Notes: generated from the sequence alone by a model not told the origin. 64,000 bases of DNA from G963678445 sp963678445 (GCA_963678445.1 OY782877.1:3844001-3908000); one strand, 5' to 3'. Counted from the first letter of the stretch, positions 1-9,683 are shown. Translations and numbers: made by a program.

Positions 1-477
1 TGGGGATTGGGTATGGACCACAGTGGTCCGGTTGAGGTGCATCATCCTGACGACAGCGACTGCGAACGCCTGACGTATGTGTACGAAAATGGCGTCAAGA
101 TGATTCACGGCGGAGGCATTCCCAAGGCAGCCGTGCAGTGGGTAGGCGATAAAGGCTGGGTCGCAGTGCAACGCGGCCAATTCCTCGAAACGGAGCCAGG
201 CTACCTCAAAAATGAAATTATTGGCCCCAATGAGACGCGCCTGTATCATAGTGACAATCACAAGAATAACTGGCTGGATTGTATCCGCACGCGTCAAGAT
301 CCTATCTGTACAGTGGAGATTGGTCATCGTACCGCCACGGTATGCCATATCGGCAACATTGCGTATCGACTGCAACGTTCCCTGAAATGGAACCCCGTTA
401 AAGAGGAATTTGTAAATGATCCTGAAGCTAACCGCCTCCTTCGGTTCCCAATGCGTGAACCGTGGCAGCTTTCCTAG
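1..477 (+). CDS. Gfo/Idh/MocA family oxidoreductase, C-terminal part
   Basis: The reading frame is already open at base 1, so only the last ~158 residues are present and the N-terminal Rossmann domain lies outside the window. The visible part matches the C-terminal substrate domain of the planctomycete-type Gfo/Idh/MocA oxidoreductases: a beta-sheet with GGIPKAAVQWVGDKGW, then the terminal HKNNWLDCIRTRQDPICTVE stretch that closes these proteins. Family members are NAD(P)-dependent sugar or inositol dehydrogenases, usually in carbohydrate catabolism, but the substrate cannot be read here. The stop lies 13 bases before the next gene, which has its own purine-rich ribosome site, so the two are probably co-transcribed. 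Confidence 0.8.
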   Translation, partial: WGLGMDHSGPVEVHHPDDSDCERLTYVYENGVKMIHGGGIPKAAVQWVGDKGWVAVQRGQFLETEPGYLKNEIIGPNETRLYHSDNHKNNWLDCIRTRQDPICTVEIGHRTATVCHIGNIAYRLQRSLKWNPVKEEFVNDPEANRLLRFPMREPWQLS

Positions 478-490
478 GGAGGGAACGAGA

Positions 491-2818
491 ATGAAATGGT
501 ATTCTTTATCGCTGACAACAGCGTTTTTGATGGTTTTATGTGCTTTTGGCGCCGTGGCAGAGGCGCCTGAGATTAAGAGTCTGGATGAGGCGTTTCAGGC
601 GCTGCCTCAGTATGAACTGGGACAGAACCCGGCTGCGTTGGAGTACATTCGTACGGAAGTGTTGAAAGTCCAGCAAGATCCGCAAGGCAGTAAAGCTTTA
701 GCGGATCGATTGGCAGCGTTTTTGCAGACGGATGCAAGTAGAGTGTGCAAGCGTTTCGTAATGCGGCAATTACAGATTATCGCCACAGCCGACCAGGTCT
801 CTGCGGTTGCACCGTTGCTTACCGATGAGGCCTATTCACATTATGCCCGCTATATATTGCAGGCTGTTCCGGGCGACGCGGTTGACCAGGCCTTGCTAAA
901 GGCGCTTCAAGATACGAATGGAGTTGTACAGGTGGGCCTGATCGATACCCTGGCGGCGCGGGGCAACCAGGCGCATGCTGCGGTGTTGTCCTCATTCCTC
1001 GAAAGTGCGGACGAGAATATTTTTCGGGCTGCAGCAGTTGGATTAGGCAATCTGGGCGGTGACGATGCTGCAGAAGCATTGTCGGCTGCGCGCGTGAAAG
1101 CGGATGGAAAGCGCCGTGAGTGTCTTACAGACGCCTATCTGGATTGTGCGCAATCCTTTTGGGATGCAGGGGATAAGGCAGAGGCACAGGCCATTTATGA
1201 AGCGCTCTATGGGGAGCAGGAATCGCTGCCGATCCGTATTGCCGCTTTGCGAGGACTCGTGCAGGTGACGCCTGAAATGGCCCTGTCACTCGTGTTAGAT
1301 GCGCTGACCTCGGGTGATCCGGTTTGGCAGCAAACCGCCTTGTCGCATGTGCCGTCATTGTCCGGAGAAAAAGCCACGCGCGCCTTTACCAAAGCACTTC
1401 GTCGTCTTGATGATGACATGCAGGCGGCCCTGCTTCATGTATTAGCCGTGCGCGGTGACCAAGGCGTACTCCCTGCTGTGAAAAAAGCGTTGCGTAGCGA
1501 TGAAAAAGCAGTGCAAAAGGCCGCTATTGAAGCCTTGGGTCAGATTGGTAATGCAAGCGCCGTGCGCGATCTGTATAAGGTTCTTGATACAGAAAAAGGG
1601 CGTATGCAGCGGGCTGCGCGGGACGCGTTGGAAATGATGCCCGGCGAGGATGTTAACGAAGCGCTGCTTCCTTATATCGAAAAGGCAGAGGGGGAGACCC
1701 AGGCGCTTCTGTTGGGGATTGCCGCGACCCGGGTTATGTATAACGCGATTCCGCTGTTTTTCAGCCTTGTGCAAAGTGAGGATGAAGACGTGCGCCACGA
1801 GTCTTATCGTGGCCTTGGCACCCTGGTGCGATTGGAGGAGATGCCGCAGTTACTGGCGCTGCTCTCCACTGTTGATGGGGATGAAGCGCGTAGTGAGTGT
1901 GAAGGCAGCATTGTTGTAGCAGCGCGCCGTCTCAACCAGGAGCATCAGCAGGCCCAGACGCTTATCCAGCGTTTCAAGGATAGTGAAAGTGTAACGGTTA
2001 AAACATCGTTGCTTAAGATCCTTGCTTCGTTAGCGGATGAGACTACGTTGGATACACTTATTGCGGCTGCCAGTGATGACAATGCAGCACTTCGGCGTGT
2101 TGTGCTGGAAGGCTTCTCTCAGTGGCCCACGACAGCGCCGATGGATGCGTTGCATGGCTTTGCGAAATCCGCCACCACTGCGGAAGACAGACAGCTTGCC
2201 CTTGGCGGGTACATTCGTCATCTGCGTGAGCCTAGCGAACGTACTGCCGAAGAGTCGGTAAAACGGTTCGCCGCTGCATTGGAATTGGCGGATACGCTGG
2301 ATTTGAAACGACTTATCATAGCGGGACTGGGGGATACTGAAGCGCTCAGTGCGCTGGATATTCTTGAGTCTTATCTCGATACGGAAGGCTTGCAGGAAGA
2401 AGCTGCGGTTGCGGCGGAAAAAATCCGCCAGCAGCTGTATGTCGCCACGGCTTCGGAACAAAGCGATTTGGCGCATCGCACGCTGGATGGTAGCGATGTG
2501 ACCCGTTGGTATACCGGGGTTGTACAAGCACCTGGGCAATGGTTTCAACTCGACATGGGGCGTTCTGCGCGTGTCGGTGGGGTGCATCTGAACAACGTTC
2601 AGTCGCCTAAAGACTATCCCCGAGCCTATGAAGTCTATGTTTTCGATGATGAGGCTAACATGGGTACTCCTGTAGCCGCTGGCGAGGGAGAGGCCAAGAC
2701 GCATGTGGTTATCCAATGGGAAAAACCCAAAACAGGACGCTATATCCGTATTGTACAAACGGGTAGCGATCCTGAATATTGGTGGTCCATCCATCTTATC
2801 CGTGTCTTGCCACGGTAG
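491..2818 (+). CDS. Exported HEAT-repeat protein with C-terminal discoidin-like domain
   Basis: This 775-residue protein starts at an ATG preceded by AGGGAGGG; the frame is open further upstream, but that part overlaps the preceding gene and has no ribosome site. A signal peptide (MKWYSLSLTTAFLMVLCAFG, cleavage near AVAEA) indicates export. Residues ~80-640 are alpha-helical repeats of the HEAT type, with recurring units such as VQKAAIEALGQIGNASAVRDL. The last ~120 residues form a beta-rich domain (WFQLDMGRSARVGGVHLNN, then TGRYIRIVQTG) like an F5/8-type-C galactose-binding fold. Such proteins bind ligands or glycans rather than catalyse. The neighbouring oxidoreductase gene suggests a carbohydrate role, which is inference. 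A terminator follows. Confidence 0.8.
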   Translation: MKWYSLSLTTAFLMVLCAFGAVAEAPEIKSLDEAFQALPQYELGQNPAALEYIRTEVLKVQQDPQGSKALADRLAAFLQTDASRVCKRFVMRQLQIIATADQVSAVAPLLTDEAYSHYARYILQAVPGDAVDQALLKALQDTNGVVQVGLIDTLAARGNQAHAAVLSSFLESADENIFRAAAVGLGNLGGDDAAEALSAARVKADGKRRECLTDAYLDCAQSFWDAGDKAEAQAIYEALYGEQESLPIRIAALRGLVQVTPEMALSLVLDALTSGDPVWQQTALSHVPSLSGEKATRAFTKALRRLDDDMQAALLHVLAVRGDQGVLPAVKKALRSDEKAVQKAAIEALGQIGNASAVRDLYKVLDTEKGRMQRAARDALEMMPGEDVNEALLPYIEKAEGETQALLLGIAATRVMYNAIPLFFSLVQSEDEDVRHESYRGLGTLVRLEEMPQLLALLSTVDGDEARSECEGSIVVAARRLNQEHQQAQTLIQRFKDSESVTVKTSLLKILASLADETTLDTLIAAASDDNAALRRVVLEGFSQWPTTAPMDALHGFAKSATTAEDRQLALGGYIRHLREPSERTAEESVKRFAAALELADTLDLKRLIIAGLGDTEALSALDILESYLDTEGLQEEAAVAAEKIRQQLYVATASEQSDLAHRTLDGSDVTRWYTGVVQAPGQWFQLDMGRSARVGGVHLNNVQSPKDYPRAYEVYVFDDEANMGTPVAAGEGEAKTHVVIQWEKPKTGRYIRIVQTGSDPEYWWSIHLIRVLPR

Positions 2819-2844
2819 ACATCGTCCGTTCTTTTAAAAGAAAT

Positions 2845-2888
2845 GCTCCGGTTCATCCTGTAAAAGGGATGTTCCGGAGCGTTTTTTA
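2845..2888 (+). terminator. Rho-independent terminator
   Basis: GCTCCGG pairs with CCGGAGC, and after a two-base mismatch CATCC pairs with GGATG. A run of T follows on the + strand. An A-rich flank on the other side may let it serve the convergent GGDEF-like gene as well. Confidence 0.75.
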
Positions 2889-2953
2889 TAGATAACAAGG
2901 ACAGAGAACCCAGCCGGCGTTATGAAAAAGAAGTATACGGTCGTTCAGAAGTA

Positions 2954-3925
2954 CTAGACGCCAGCGTTAAGATCGCGGGCTACGATGCGTTGATCGGTGT
3001 TGGTGGCGGCGCGCAGTAGATTGCGCAGGGCCTCGCCCAACAGGTCTTCTGCATTGCGTGAACTTCCGTTGCGACAGGTTACTACACCAAAGCGAAGATT
3101 GGCCTGTGTAGGATGCACCGGGTCGCAGAAGAAGGTAGAGGTGATTTCATCGCGAATTTTATGGGCATAAGCGATCGCGTCCGGCAGGGGAGCATGGGGG
3201 AGTATGGCGGCAAAGCGTGCGCCTTCATACCGTGCAAGGATATCGTAATTCCGGGTAAGTTCGCGCATGGTCATGGCGACTTCTGCAATGAGATCATCGA
3301 GAGGCGCTTCTCCAAGCTCCTGATCAATCGCGTTGACATCGTCGATGTCAAGCATGACGCAGGATAATGGGTAATCATGACGATGCGCTTTCTCTACTTC
3401 TTCCTGAAGGCGTTCCAGCAGGAAGCGACGATTACGCAGTCCCGTCAGGGTATCGGTATAGACGGTATCAGGCAGAAAATCCGTATTCCCAGTATCGGTT
3501 TTCTGCTGACTTCGCAAAGTGCTGTCGATGGCGATCATCACCATGGGGGGATTATACGGTTTTTCGACCTGCTCAAAGAAAGGGATGCTTTTTGGGAAAA
3601 TATGTTCTGCGCGTGCGCCTTTGGGAAGTACGGGTAAAAATGCGAAGGCGGCTTCGTTCTCTTTTTGGGATTGGGGCAGCTTTTCCCAGATTTGCTCTAA
3701 GGACATATCGGGCAGATCGGGACTCACTAATACGACATCGGGCGGCGTCTCCTGGCAGACTTCGAGTAATGCGTTTCCTGTGGTTACTGCATACGCATCG
3801 TAACAATTAGCCTGTAGTGCGGAGCACAGCATAGCGGCATCTTCCGCACACTGGTCCGCCACACATACTCTGTATAATTGCACTTCACACCCCCGTGTGT
3901 CTTTAGAATTGGTTGGCATCATCAT
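2954..3925 (-). CDS. Degenerate receiver-GGDEF protein
   Basis: The protein is ~323 residues from the first ATG; an upstream TTG would add 13 residues but has no better ribosome site. The N-terminal half reads as a CheY-like receiver, but where the phospho-acceptor Asp should stand the sequence is VVLVSPDLPDM, so the Asp is Ser. The C-terminal half is a GGDEF fold: the entry motif DTLTGLRNRRFLLERL and the metal-site strand MLDIDDVN are present, but the signature GGDEF/GGEEF is replaced by EGARF in the context RYEGARFAAILP. The family makes cyclic-di-GMP. This member is predicted to be unable to do so and may act as a receptor, scaffold or partner. It stands alone, convergent with the HEAT gene. 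Confidence 0.75.
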   Translation of the reverse strand: MMMPTNSKDTRGCEVQLYRVCVADQCAEDAAMLCSALQANCYDAYAVTTGNALLEVCQETPPDVVLVSPDLPDMSLEQIWEKLPQSQKENEAAFAFLPVLPKGARAEHIFPKSIPFFEQVEKPYNPPMVMIAIDSTLRSQQKTDTGNTDFLPDTVYTDTLTGLRNRRFLLERLQEEVEKAHRHDYPLSCVMLDIDDVNAIDQELGEAPLDDLIAEVAMTMRELTRNYDILARYEGARFAAILPHAPLPDAIAYAHKIRDEITSTFFCDPVHPTQANLRFGVVTCRNGSSRNAEDLLGEALRNLLRAATNTDQRIVARDLNAGV

Positions 3926-4026
3926 CTCTGACAAAAGTGTACCCCATTTTGTGGGAATTAGCAACTCTACTGTTTTAGTAGGGTTCGTTTTTTATCGGTT
4001 TTTACGGTCATGAAAGTATTTCGTCG

Positions 4027-5229
4027 TTATCGCGTTTCTGGGGAGGTAATCCAATCTTCGGTGAACCGCGCATGCTTGATAGTAGAGCCTTCCACGTCTT
4101 TACCGGAGTAGGAGTAGGTGCAATGGATGCTTCCGTCTTGCGCCTGGATGACGGAGGGGTAGGAGAAGTTGCCGTCGTCTTTTTTAGCGCGTACCTCAAT
4201 TTCACGTGAATGCGGCCAGGTTTCCCCCTCATCGGTGGAAAGGTATACGGATAGCTTATGACGACCCATCAGGGTGTCGTTGCATACCATAATCCAGTGA
4301 CCATTTTTCAGCGCGATACATTCGATGCTGGAACCGGGGTTGCGGATGGGGAGCATGCCGAGCGCGGACCAGGTCATGCCGCCATCGGTCGAAGTGGCGC
4401 TACGGATGTATTTGGGAATACCGTTGTCACGCATATAGGCGACGATTTCGCCGTTTTTGCGTTGCGTGAAGCTGGGCTGAATATTTCCCAGGAATTTTAC
4501 TTCGGGGTCCATGATGGGTTCACTAAAGGTCCATGTTTTTCCCCAGTCGCTTGTTGCGGCGGCAAGGGAACAGTTAAAGAGATCGGAATATAAACCCAGT
4601 AACATTCGATTGTCTTGCGTCATAATGGGATGTAAACGCGTCATCCAGCCCAGTCGTCGATAGAGTTTTAATTGTGACTGTTCGCGTGCTGTTTCAACCT
4701 CTTTGCGCAGGCTTGGATTAAGGGCAAAGAAGGGGGCGAGGGCGTCCATACCTTTTCCCGTGAGCGCCAGGAACTGTTCTTCCAGATTTTTGGGGCGGGC
4801 ATGGATCAATTCCTGCCAATCCCATTGGGGTGGACCATCCTGTGAGTACTGTGTTGCGGTACGATATTTCAGGATAGAGCCCTGCCATTGATTATCATGC
4901 ACAACAATCCAAAACAGCCACAATACGCCGCGGGGGTCCATAAACAACGCAGGGTTGCAATCGGGAATATCGGGCGTATCTGCCATAAGAAAGGGTTCTG
5001 ACCACTGGCTTTCCCCACGCCGCAGACGCGCGCCCTGGATGCACACATCGTCTGCTTTGCGCTCTCCAGAACCGTGAAACCAGGCGGCAATAAAGTCGCC
5101 ATCGGGGGTCTGTACAATGCTGGAGCCGTGATTATGGAAAGGGTTGGGTAGAAAAATGAAATGCCCGTCCAATGCGGGTGCTGTTGATGCGGTTGCACTA
5201 AGGAAGCAAAGCAATACACTGGCGAGCAT
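4027..5229 (-). CDS. Exported sialidase-like (BNR repeat) protein
   Basis: This 400-residue protein has a short signal peptide (MLASVLLCFLSATASTAPA). The body is a six-bladed sialidase-type propeller: three Asp-boxes are visible (TSDWGKTW, STDGGMTW and STDEGETW), and HGSGERKADD resembles the region bearing an active-site Arg in BNR_2 proteins. Family members cleave or bind terminal sugars; many environmental homologues lack proven sialidase activity, so the substrate is open. The start has a good GGAAAGGA ribosome site seven bases upstream. It precedes no obvious partner: purF ends 40 bases upstream on the same strand, so read-through from purF is possible. Confidence 0.75.
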   Translation of the reverse strand: MLASVLLCFLSATASTAPALDGHFIFLPNPFHNHGSSIVQTPDGDFIAAWFHGSGERKADDVCIQGARLRRGESQWSEPFLMADTPDIPDCNPALFMDPRGVLWLFWIVVHDNQWQGSILKYRTATQYSQDGPPQWDWQELIHARPKNLEEQFLALTGKGMDALAPFFALNPSLRKEVETAREQSQLKLYRRLGWMTRLHPIMTQDNRMLLGLYSDLFNCSLAAATSDWGKTWTFSEPIMDPEVKFLGNIQPSFTQRKNGEIVAYMRDNGIPKYIRSATSTDGGMTWSALGMLPIRNPGSSIECIALKNGHWIMVCNDTLMGRHKLSVYLSTDEGETWPHSREIEVRAKKDDGNFSYPSVIQAQDGSIHCTYSYSGKDVEGSTIKHARFTEDWITSPETR

Positions 5230-5269
5230 GATAGAATTCCTTTCCGAATTTTAGGGTCGGCTGCGGTAA

Positions 5270-6721
5270 TTACATACCGTAGGTATCCGTACTATGATCC
5301 ACATGGCGATGGGTCGGGTTGCGGAACACATATTCTTCTGGCGCGGGTGTTGGATAGTTGTTATTGAAACAGGCCACACAGAAATGCTCTGGATTCATCC
5401 CCGTGGCTTCCAGAAGCGAGGGGATGGGGAGGTAGGCCAGGGTATCGACACCGAGATACTCAGCGATTTCTTCCACGCTTTGGTTGTGCGCGATCAGTTT
5501 TTTGCGATCGGGCGTATCAATTCCGTAATGGCATGAGTTGATGATTTTTGGGGAAGCCACCCGGAAGTGGATTTCCTTTACGCCAACATTGCGCAGCATT
5601 TTGATGATTTTGCGCGCAGTTGTGCCGCGTACGATACTGTCATCCACCAGGACGATGCGCTTGCCTTCTACGGTGCTGCGCGAGGGATTGAGCTTGATTT
5701 TTACACCGAAGTCACGTATTCCCTGATCGGGCTCGATAAAGGTGCGTCCCACATAGTGGTTGCGGATAAAGCCCATATCAAAGGGTATTCCTGATTCATG
5801 GGAGTAGCCCATGGCTGCAGGATTGGAGGAGTCGGGCACGCTCATTACGAGATCTGCCTCGACAGGGGAAACGCGTGCCAGAAAACGCCCCAAATCTTTA
5901 CGTACGGCGTCTACACTACGTCCGAATACGCAACTGTCTGGACGGGCGATGTAGACATGCTCAAATACGCACTGCTGTGGCGTGACCTTTTCAAAGGGAT
6001 GCTGGCTGGTCATGCCATTTTTGTTAATCGTGACGACTTCGCCTGCTTCAATTTCGCGAATCCATTTCGCCCCGATGATATCTAAGGCGCAGGTTTCACT
6101 GGCGAGCACATAGGAGTCATCCAGTTTACCTAACCACAGCGGACGGAAGCCGTGTGGGTCGCGGGCAGCGACAATTTCGTCTTCATTCATGGCTACGATT
6201 GAGTAGGCGCCAACAACGCGGTGCAGCGCTTCTACAACGCAGTCGGTAAAGGTTTCGCCTTTAGAGCGCGAAATCAGGTGGATAATCACTTCGCTGTCTG
6301 TGGTGGATTGGAAAATAGCGCCATTGTTTTCCAGCTCTTCGCGTAGTGGCCCTGCATTCACGAGGTTGCCATTATGGCCCAGCGCCATTGAGCCGCGGGC
6401 ATAATCGACTACCAAGGGCTGTACATTGCGCAGGTTACTGGTACCAAAGGTGGAGTAGCGTACATGCCCGATGCCATGCGTGCCATGAACGCGCGCGAGT
6501 TTATGCGGCTTGAATACATCCGAAACTAAACCCACGCCTCGGTGGGCGGACAGGACGCCCTCCTCGGCACATACAATTCCAGCCCCTTCCTGTCCGCGGT
6601 GCTGTAATGCATACAAACCCAAATAAATCAGCTTAGCGGCCTCGGGGTGGCCAAATACGCCGAAAACACCACATTCGTCTCTTAGATGGTCATCCGATTC
6701 CGACAGGTCCAAATTACACAT
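5270..6721 (-). CDS. purF: Amidophosphoribosyltransferase
   Basis: PurF makes phosphoribosylamine from PRPP and glutamine, the first committed step of purine synthesis. The chosen start gives a 16-residue propeptide ending in DE before CGVFGVFGH, so Cys17 becomes the N-terminal nucleophile after processing, as in the Bacillus type. The frame is open for 64 more codons upstream, but those lack family similarity. The glutaminase domain (LQHRGQEGAGI, GHNGNLVN) is followed by the PRPP-binding loop VLVDDSIVRGTTARK. The cysteines of the Fe-S type enzyme appear conserved (CHYGIDTP near the C-terminus and FCVACF). At 483 residues it is the usual length. purC lies ~520 bases upstream on the same strand. 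Confidence 0.95.
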   Translation of the reverse strand: MCNLDLSESDDHLRDECGVFGVFGHPEAAKLIYLGLYALQHRGQEGAGIVCAEEGVLSAHRGVGLVSDVFKPHKLARVHGTHGIGHVRYSTFGTSNLRNVQPLVVDYARGSMALGHNGNLVNAGPLREELENNGAIFQSTTDSEVIIHLISRSKGETFTDCVVEALHRVVGAYSIVAMNEDEIVAARDPHGFRPLWLGKLDDSYVLASETCALDIIGAKWIREIEAGEVVTINKNGMTSQHPFEKVTPQQCVFEHVYIARPDSCVFGRSVDAVRKDLGRFLARVSPVEADLVMSVPDSSNPAAMGYSHESGIPFDMGFIRNHYVGRTFIEPDQGIRDFGVKIKLNPSRSTVEGKRIVLVDDSIVRGTTARKIIKMLRNVGVKEIHFRVASPKIINSCHYGIDTPDRKKLIAHNQSVEEIAEYLGVDTLAYLPIPSLLEATGMNPEHFCVACFNNNYPTPAPEEYVFRNPTHRHVDHSTDTYGM

Positions 6722-7159
6722 ACACCGCCGTGGTGCACCTAGAGGTGCTTTGTCCTTATGGTCATGGTCCGAGTCGTCAATGGATGCGGCATTGCCGTGG
6801 CATGGAAAGCTGGAATCTGCGTTCACTTCGAAAAAGCTCCGTTGGTTTTGCGGTACTCGCATACATATACACCGGTCATCACAATAGGTGTGCCCGATGA
6901 AAAAAGAACACACGTAAGGTGCATGCTGAACATTCTAGCATTACTTGCGTTGCAAGAGTGAGGACGCTGTACCGTAGACAGTAAGGATGCTCGCTGGCAT
7001 CCGATCGTATTTTTTGAATGGCTACTGGGGGAAACTATGGGCAAACCAATGTCTCCCCCCAGAAATATTTCAATTACAGAAACTAGTATTTTTGCAATGG
7101 CAGGCGAAGGAATATCTTCCAAAATTCTATCCTGATGACAAGTGCAAGCCGCAGGTTCA

Positions 7160-7243
7160 GACAGAACTTTGTGATGGTCAGCGATAGCAAGAAGTATACG
7201 ATAGTCTGTGCTACAGGTCACTTGCTTGCATTCGCTGGACCGC
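7160..7243 (-). repeat. Dispersed intergenic repeat, copy 1
   Basis: Read on the minus strand it begins GCGGTCCAGCGAATGCAAGC and continues to a GCTGACCAT core, matching the repeat family seen elsewhere in the window. It begins two bases after the purC stop codon. The rest of the ~520-base purF-purC gap holds a weak CTGGGGG/CCCCCCAG hairpin at 7025-7062 and no recognisable gene. Confidence 0.6.
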
Positions 7244-7244
7244 G

Positions 7245-8141
7245 TTAGCTGATATCTGTTTTTCCTGTCAGTTGAGTGTACGCCTCCAGATACTTCTGCC
7301 GGGTTTTTTCGACGATATCCTCTGGTAACGGGGGTTGGGGTGAATTTTTATCCCATCCGGTTGTTTCCAGGTAATCACGGACAAACTGCTTGTCGTAACT
7401 GGGTTGGCTACGACCCGCTTCATATTGCGCGGCAGGCCAGAAACGCGATGAATCGGGCGTCAGTAGCTCATCCGCCAGAATCAATTCACCATCCAGTACA
7501 CCAAACTCCATTTTGGTGTCGCACAGGATGATGCCGCGTTCTGCAGCAATTTGATTGCCACGCTCATAAATCGCCAGAGCGGCCTCCGAAGCCTTGGTAT
7601 TCCAGTCTTCGCCGATGATTTCTGCCGCTTCCGCCGGACTGATGTTCAGGTCATGCCCATCTGTGGCCTTGGTGGCGGGGGTGTAGATGGGGGTAGGCAG
7701 TTTGCTCGATTCCATCAGGCCTTCCGGCAGAGCTAGCTTGCACACGGTGCCCTGTTCCTGGTATTCCTTCCAGCCGCTACCCGCCAGATAGCCACGCACG
7801 ACAAACTCTACGGGGAACATCTCGCACTTTTTGACCAGCATGGAGCGTCCGGCGAACATTTCCGGATAAGCCTGAAATTCTTCAGGAAAGTCTGCTAAGT
7901 CTGTCGAAATGACATGATGTTGGACGATATCCGACATTTGTTCGAACCAGAACATGGAAATCTGAGTTAACAGCTTACCCTTGTCCGGGATACCGATCGG
8001 ATTGACCCAATCGAAGGCGGAAATGCGATCGGTCGCTACGAGCAGCATGCGATCTCCCAAATCATACAAATCTCGCACTTTCCCTTTCAGGGTTGGTGCA
8101 CGATCCGGAAGGTATGTCTCACATACGGCGTTGTTACTCAT
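7245..8141 (-). CDS. purC: SAICAR synthetase
   Basis: PurC condenses CAIR with aspartate using ATP in purine synthesis. At 298 residues the protein fits the longer PurC form. Visible signatures are GKVRDLYDLGDRMLLVATDR at the N-terminus, KCEMFPVEFVVRGYLAGSGW in the middle and LCDTKMEFGV for the metal/ATP site. The start is the ATG seven bases after CAGGAG; the frame is open 19 codons further but without a ribosome site. purF follows on the same strand, separated by a repeat copy and a long spacer, so the two purine genes may or may not share a transcript. Confidence 0.95.
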   Translation of the reverse strand: MSNNAVCETYLPDRAPTLKGKVRDLYDLGDRMLLVATDRISAFDWVNPIGIPDKGKLLTQISMFWFEQMSDIVQHHVISTDLADFPEEFQAYPEMFAGRSMLVKKCEMFPVEFVVRGYLAGSGWKEYQEQGTVCKLALPEGLMESSKLPTPIYTPATKATDGHDLNISPAEAAEIIGEDWNTKASEAALAIYERGNQIAAERGIILCDTKMEFGVLDGELILADELLTPDSSRFWPAAQYEAGRSQPSYDKQFVRDYLETTGWDKNSPQPPLPEDIVEKTRQKYLEAYTQLTGKTDIS

Positions 8142-8229
8142 AGAATACTCCTGGTTGCTGTTGGCGTGTACCCAATGGGCGTCTTTATCAAAACACAAAA
8201 ACGGACGTTAAAACATGTGTAAATTAAAG

Positions 8230-8329
8230 TGGTTCAGGGAGGACAACCAAAATGTATGGTCCTTGCCGTCCCTGACCGCATTAAAATTTTCGTTTTTTAT
8301 GACATCTTTCCAGATCTTAAGGCACTAAA
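8230..8329 (+). repeat. Dispersed intergenic repeat, copy 2
   Basis: The unit reads TGGTTCAGGGAGGACAACC, then the core TGTATGGTCCTTGCCGT, then CCTGACCGC and an A/T-rich tail with TTTTTTATGACA ending CACTAAA. TCAGGGA near the start can pair with TCCCTGA after the core. Its last bases overlap the stop codon of the GH4 gene, which is read from the other strand. Confidence 0.7.
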
Positions 8330-9611
8330 AGAAGGTTCCCTGCAACAGAGGCTTGTGTACTTCCAGCAGATCGTCGAGCAAAGCACGGCACTTGGCGGCA
8401 TTGCGGGGCATCAGCGGGTGCAGCAGCATGGCCTGGAACGCAGCTTCGCGATCACCCGTTACTGCAGCCTGTACAGCCAGGGACTCATAGGCTTTAATGT
8501 TTTGCATCAAGCCGCGAATTGCTGGTACGGGCGCTTCTTGGGGGATGGCCTTTGCGCCGTCCTTGCCGATGATAGCCGAAACTTCCACAGAAACGTCGTC
8601 GTCGAAAGTGGGGATAGCGCCGTTGTTACGGCAGCAGACGATCTGACGATTCTGGCGGTCATTTTCTATACCATCAATCAAGTGGAAGGCTGCTGTGGAG
8701 TAATGCGCACCGCCTCGTTTGCTCAATTCTTCCGGCTTTTCCTTTAATTCCGGATTCTGGTATTTCTCAAAGAGCATGTTCTCCACCTTCAACACCTCTT
8801 CACCGCGTGTGCATTCTTTGTCTTGCAAAGTGCGCAGGACGGTTTCGGTCGAATAGTAGTACTGCAGGTAATAATTGCAGAACATATGCAGACTTTGCAT
8901 TGCTGCAATCATATTTTCCCGCGTGTCTTCCTCTTCCCATTCATCCCGTGCATTTGCAAAGAACTTTTCAAGCACCGCATCCGTAATGTCCTGGCCTTTG
9001 TTCTTGAATTGACGCACCCAGGAAAGGTGGTTGAGGCCGACATAATCCAGCTCGATATCTTCCACTTCGCCGCCCAGATGCTTAATCACGTCCATGATCA
9101 TACCGATGGGTACATTGCACAATCCTACGGTATTGATGCTGCTGTGCTTCAAAACGGCTTCCGTGTTGATACCAGCAGGATTGGTGAAATTGATCAAATA
9201 GCCTTTAGGCGCCAGCTCTTCCATTGTATGGGCAATTTCCAAGATGCGCGGGATGGTGCGCAAAGCGCAGGCGAAACCACCGACACCGGTCGTTTCCTGG
9301 CCGATAATACCATGGCGCAATCCCAATTTTTCATCATTGATGCGCGCTTGCATTTTTCCTACACGGATCTGGGTGATGACATACTTGGCATCTTTCACCC
9401 CTTCGCGCAAGTCCTGCGTTGTATGGATAGAAAACGGCGCGCCGCACTCTTGTGCCATGCGACCGGCAAAGCCCGAATTGATTTCCAGGCGTTTTGCATC
9501 TTGATCTACCAGCCATACTTCACTCACGGGAATTTTATCCAAACGTGAGAATAAACCATCCAACAATTCCGGGGTGTACGAACTCCCCCCGCCGACTACT
9601 GCAAGCTTCAT
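8325..9611 (-). CDS. GH4 family 6-phospho-beta-glucosidase
   Basis: This 428-residue enzyme belongs to glycoside hydrolase family 4, which uses NAD+ and Mn2+ to cleave phosphorylated disaccharides in the cytoplasm by an oxidation-elimination mechanism. The dinucleotide-binding start KLAVVGGGSSYTPELL, the metal-site Cys in GLCNVPIGM and the His in GLNHLSW are all present. The GGGSSYTPEL form is typical of the 6-phospho-beta-glucosidase branch. A very strong ribosome site (GGAAGGAGGG) precedes the chosen ATG; upstream codons in frame are untranslated leader. No PTS genes lie nearby, so how its phosphorylated substrate is delivered is unknown. The stop codon overlaps the tail of a dispersed repeat. 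Confidence 0.9.
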   Translation of the reverse strand: MKLAVVGGGSSYTPELLDGLFSRLDKIPVSEVWLVDQDAKRLEINSGFAGRMAQECGAPFSIHTTQDLREGVKDAKYVITQIRVGKMQARINDEKLGLRHGIIGQETTGVGGFACALRTIPRILEIAHTMEELAPKGYLINFTNPAGINTEAVLKHSSINTVGLCNVPIGMIMDVIKHLGGEVEDIELDYVGLNHLSWVRQFKNKGQDITDAVLEKFFANARDEWEEEDTRENMIAAMQSLHMFCNYYLQYYYSTETVLRTLQDKECTRGEEVLKVENMLFEKYQNPELKEKPEELSKRGGAHYSTAAFHLIDGIENDRQNRQIVCCRNNGAIPTFDDDVSVEVSAIIGKDGAKAIPQEAPVPAIRGLMQNIKAYESLAVQAAVTGDREAAFQAMLLHPLMPRNAAKCRALLDDLLEVHKPLLQGTFF

Positions 9612-9662
9612 GAGAAACCCCTCCTTCCATAACAATATCTGGGGTAAGAAAATTAGGTTTTT

Positions 9663-9683
9663 AAAAGGGGGTTGCACCCTTTT
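9663..9683 (-). promoter_or_regulatory. Leader hairpin of the GH4 gene
   Basis: On the minus strand AAAAGGG pairs with CCCTTTT around a seven-base loop, within the ~120-base leader between the predicted promoter and the start codon. The T-run built into the 3' arm gives it an attenuator-like shape. No regulatory ligand can be inferred. Confidence 0.35.
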
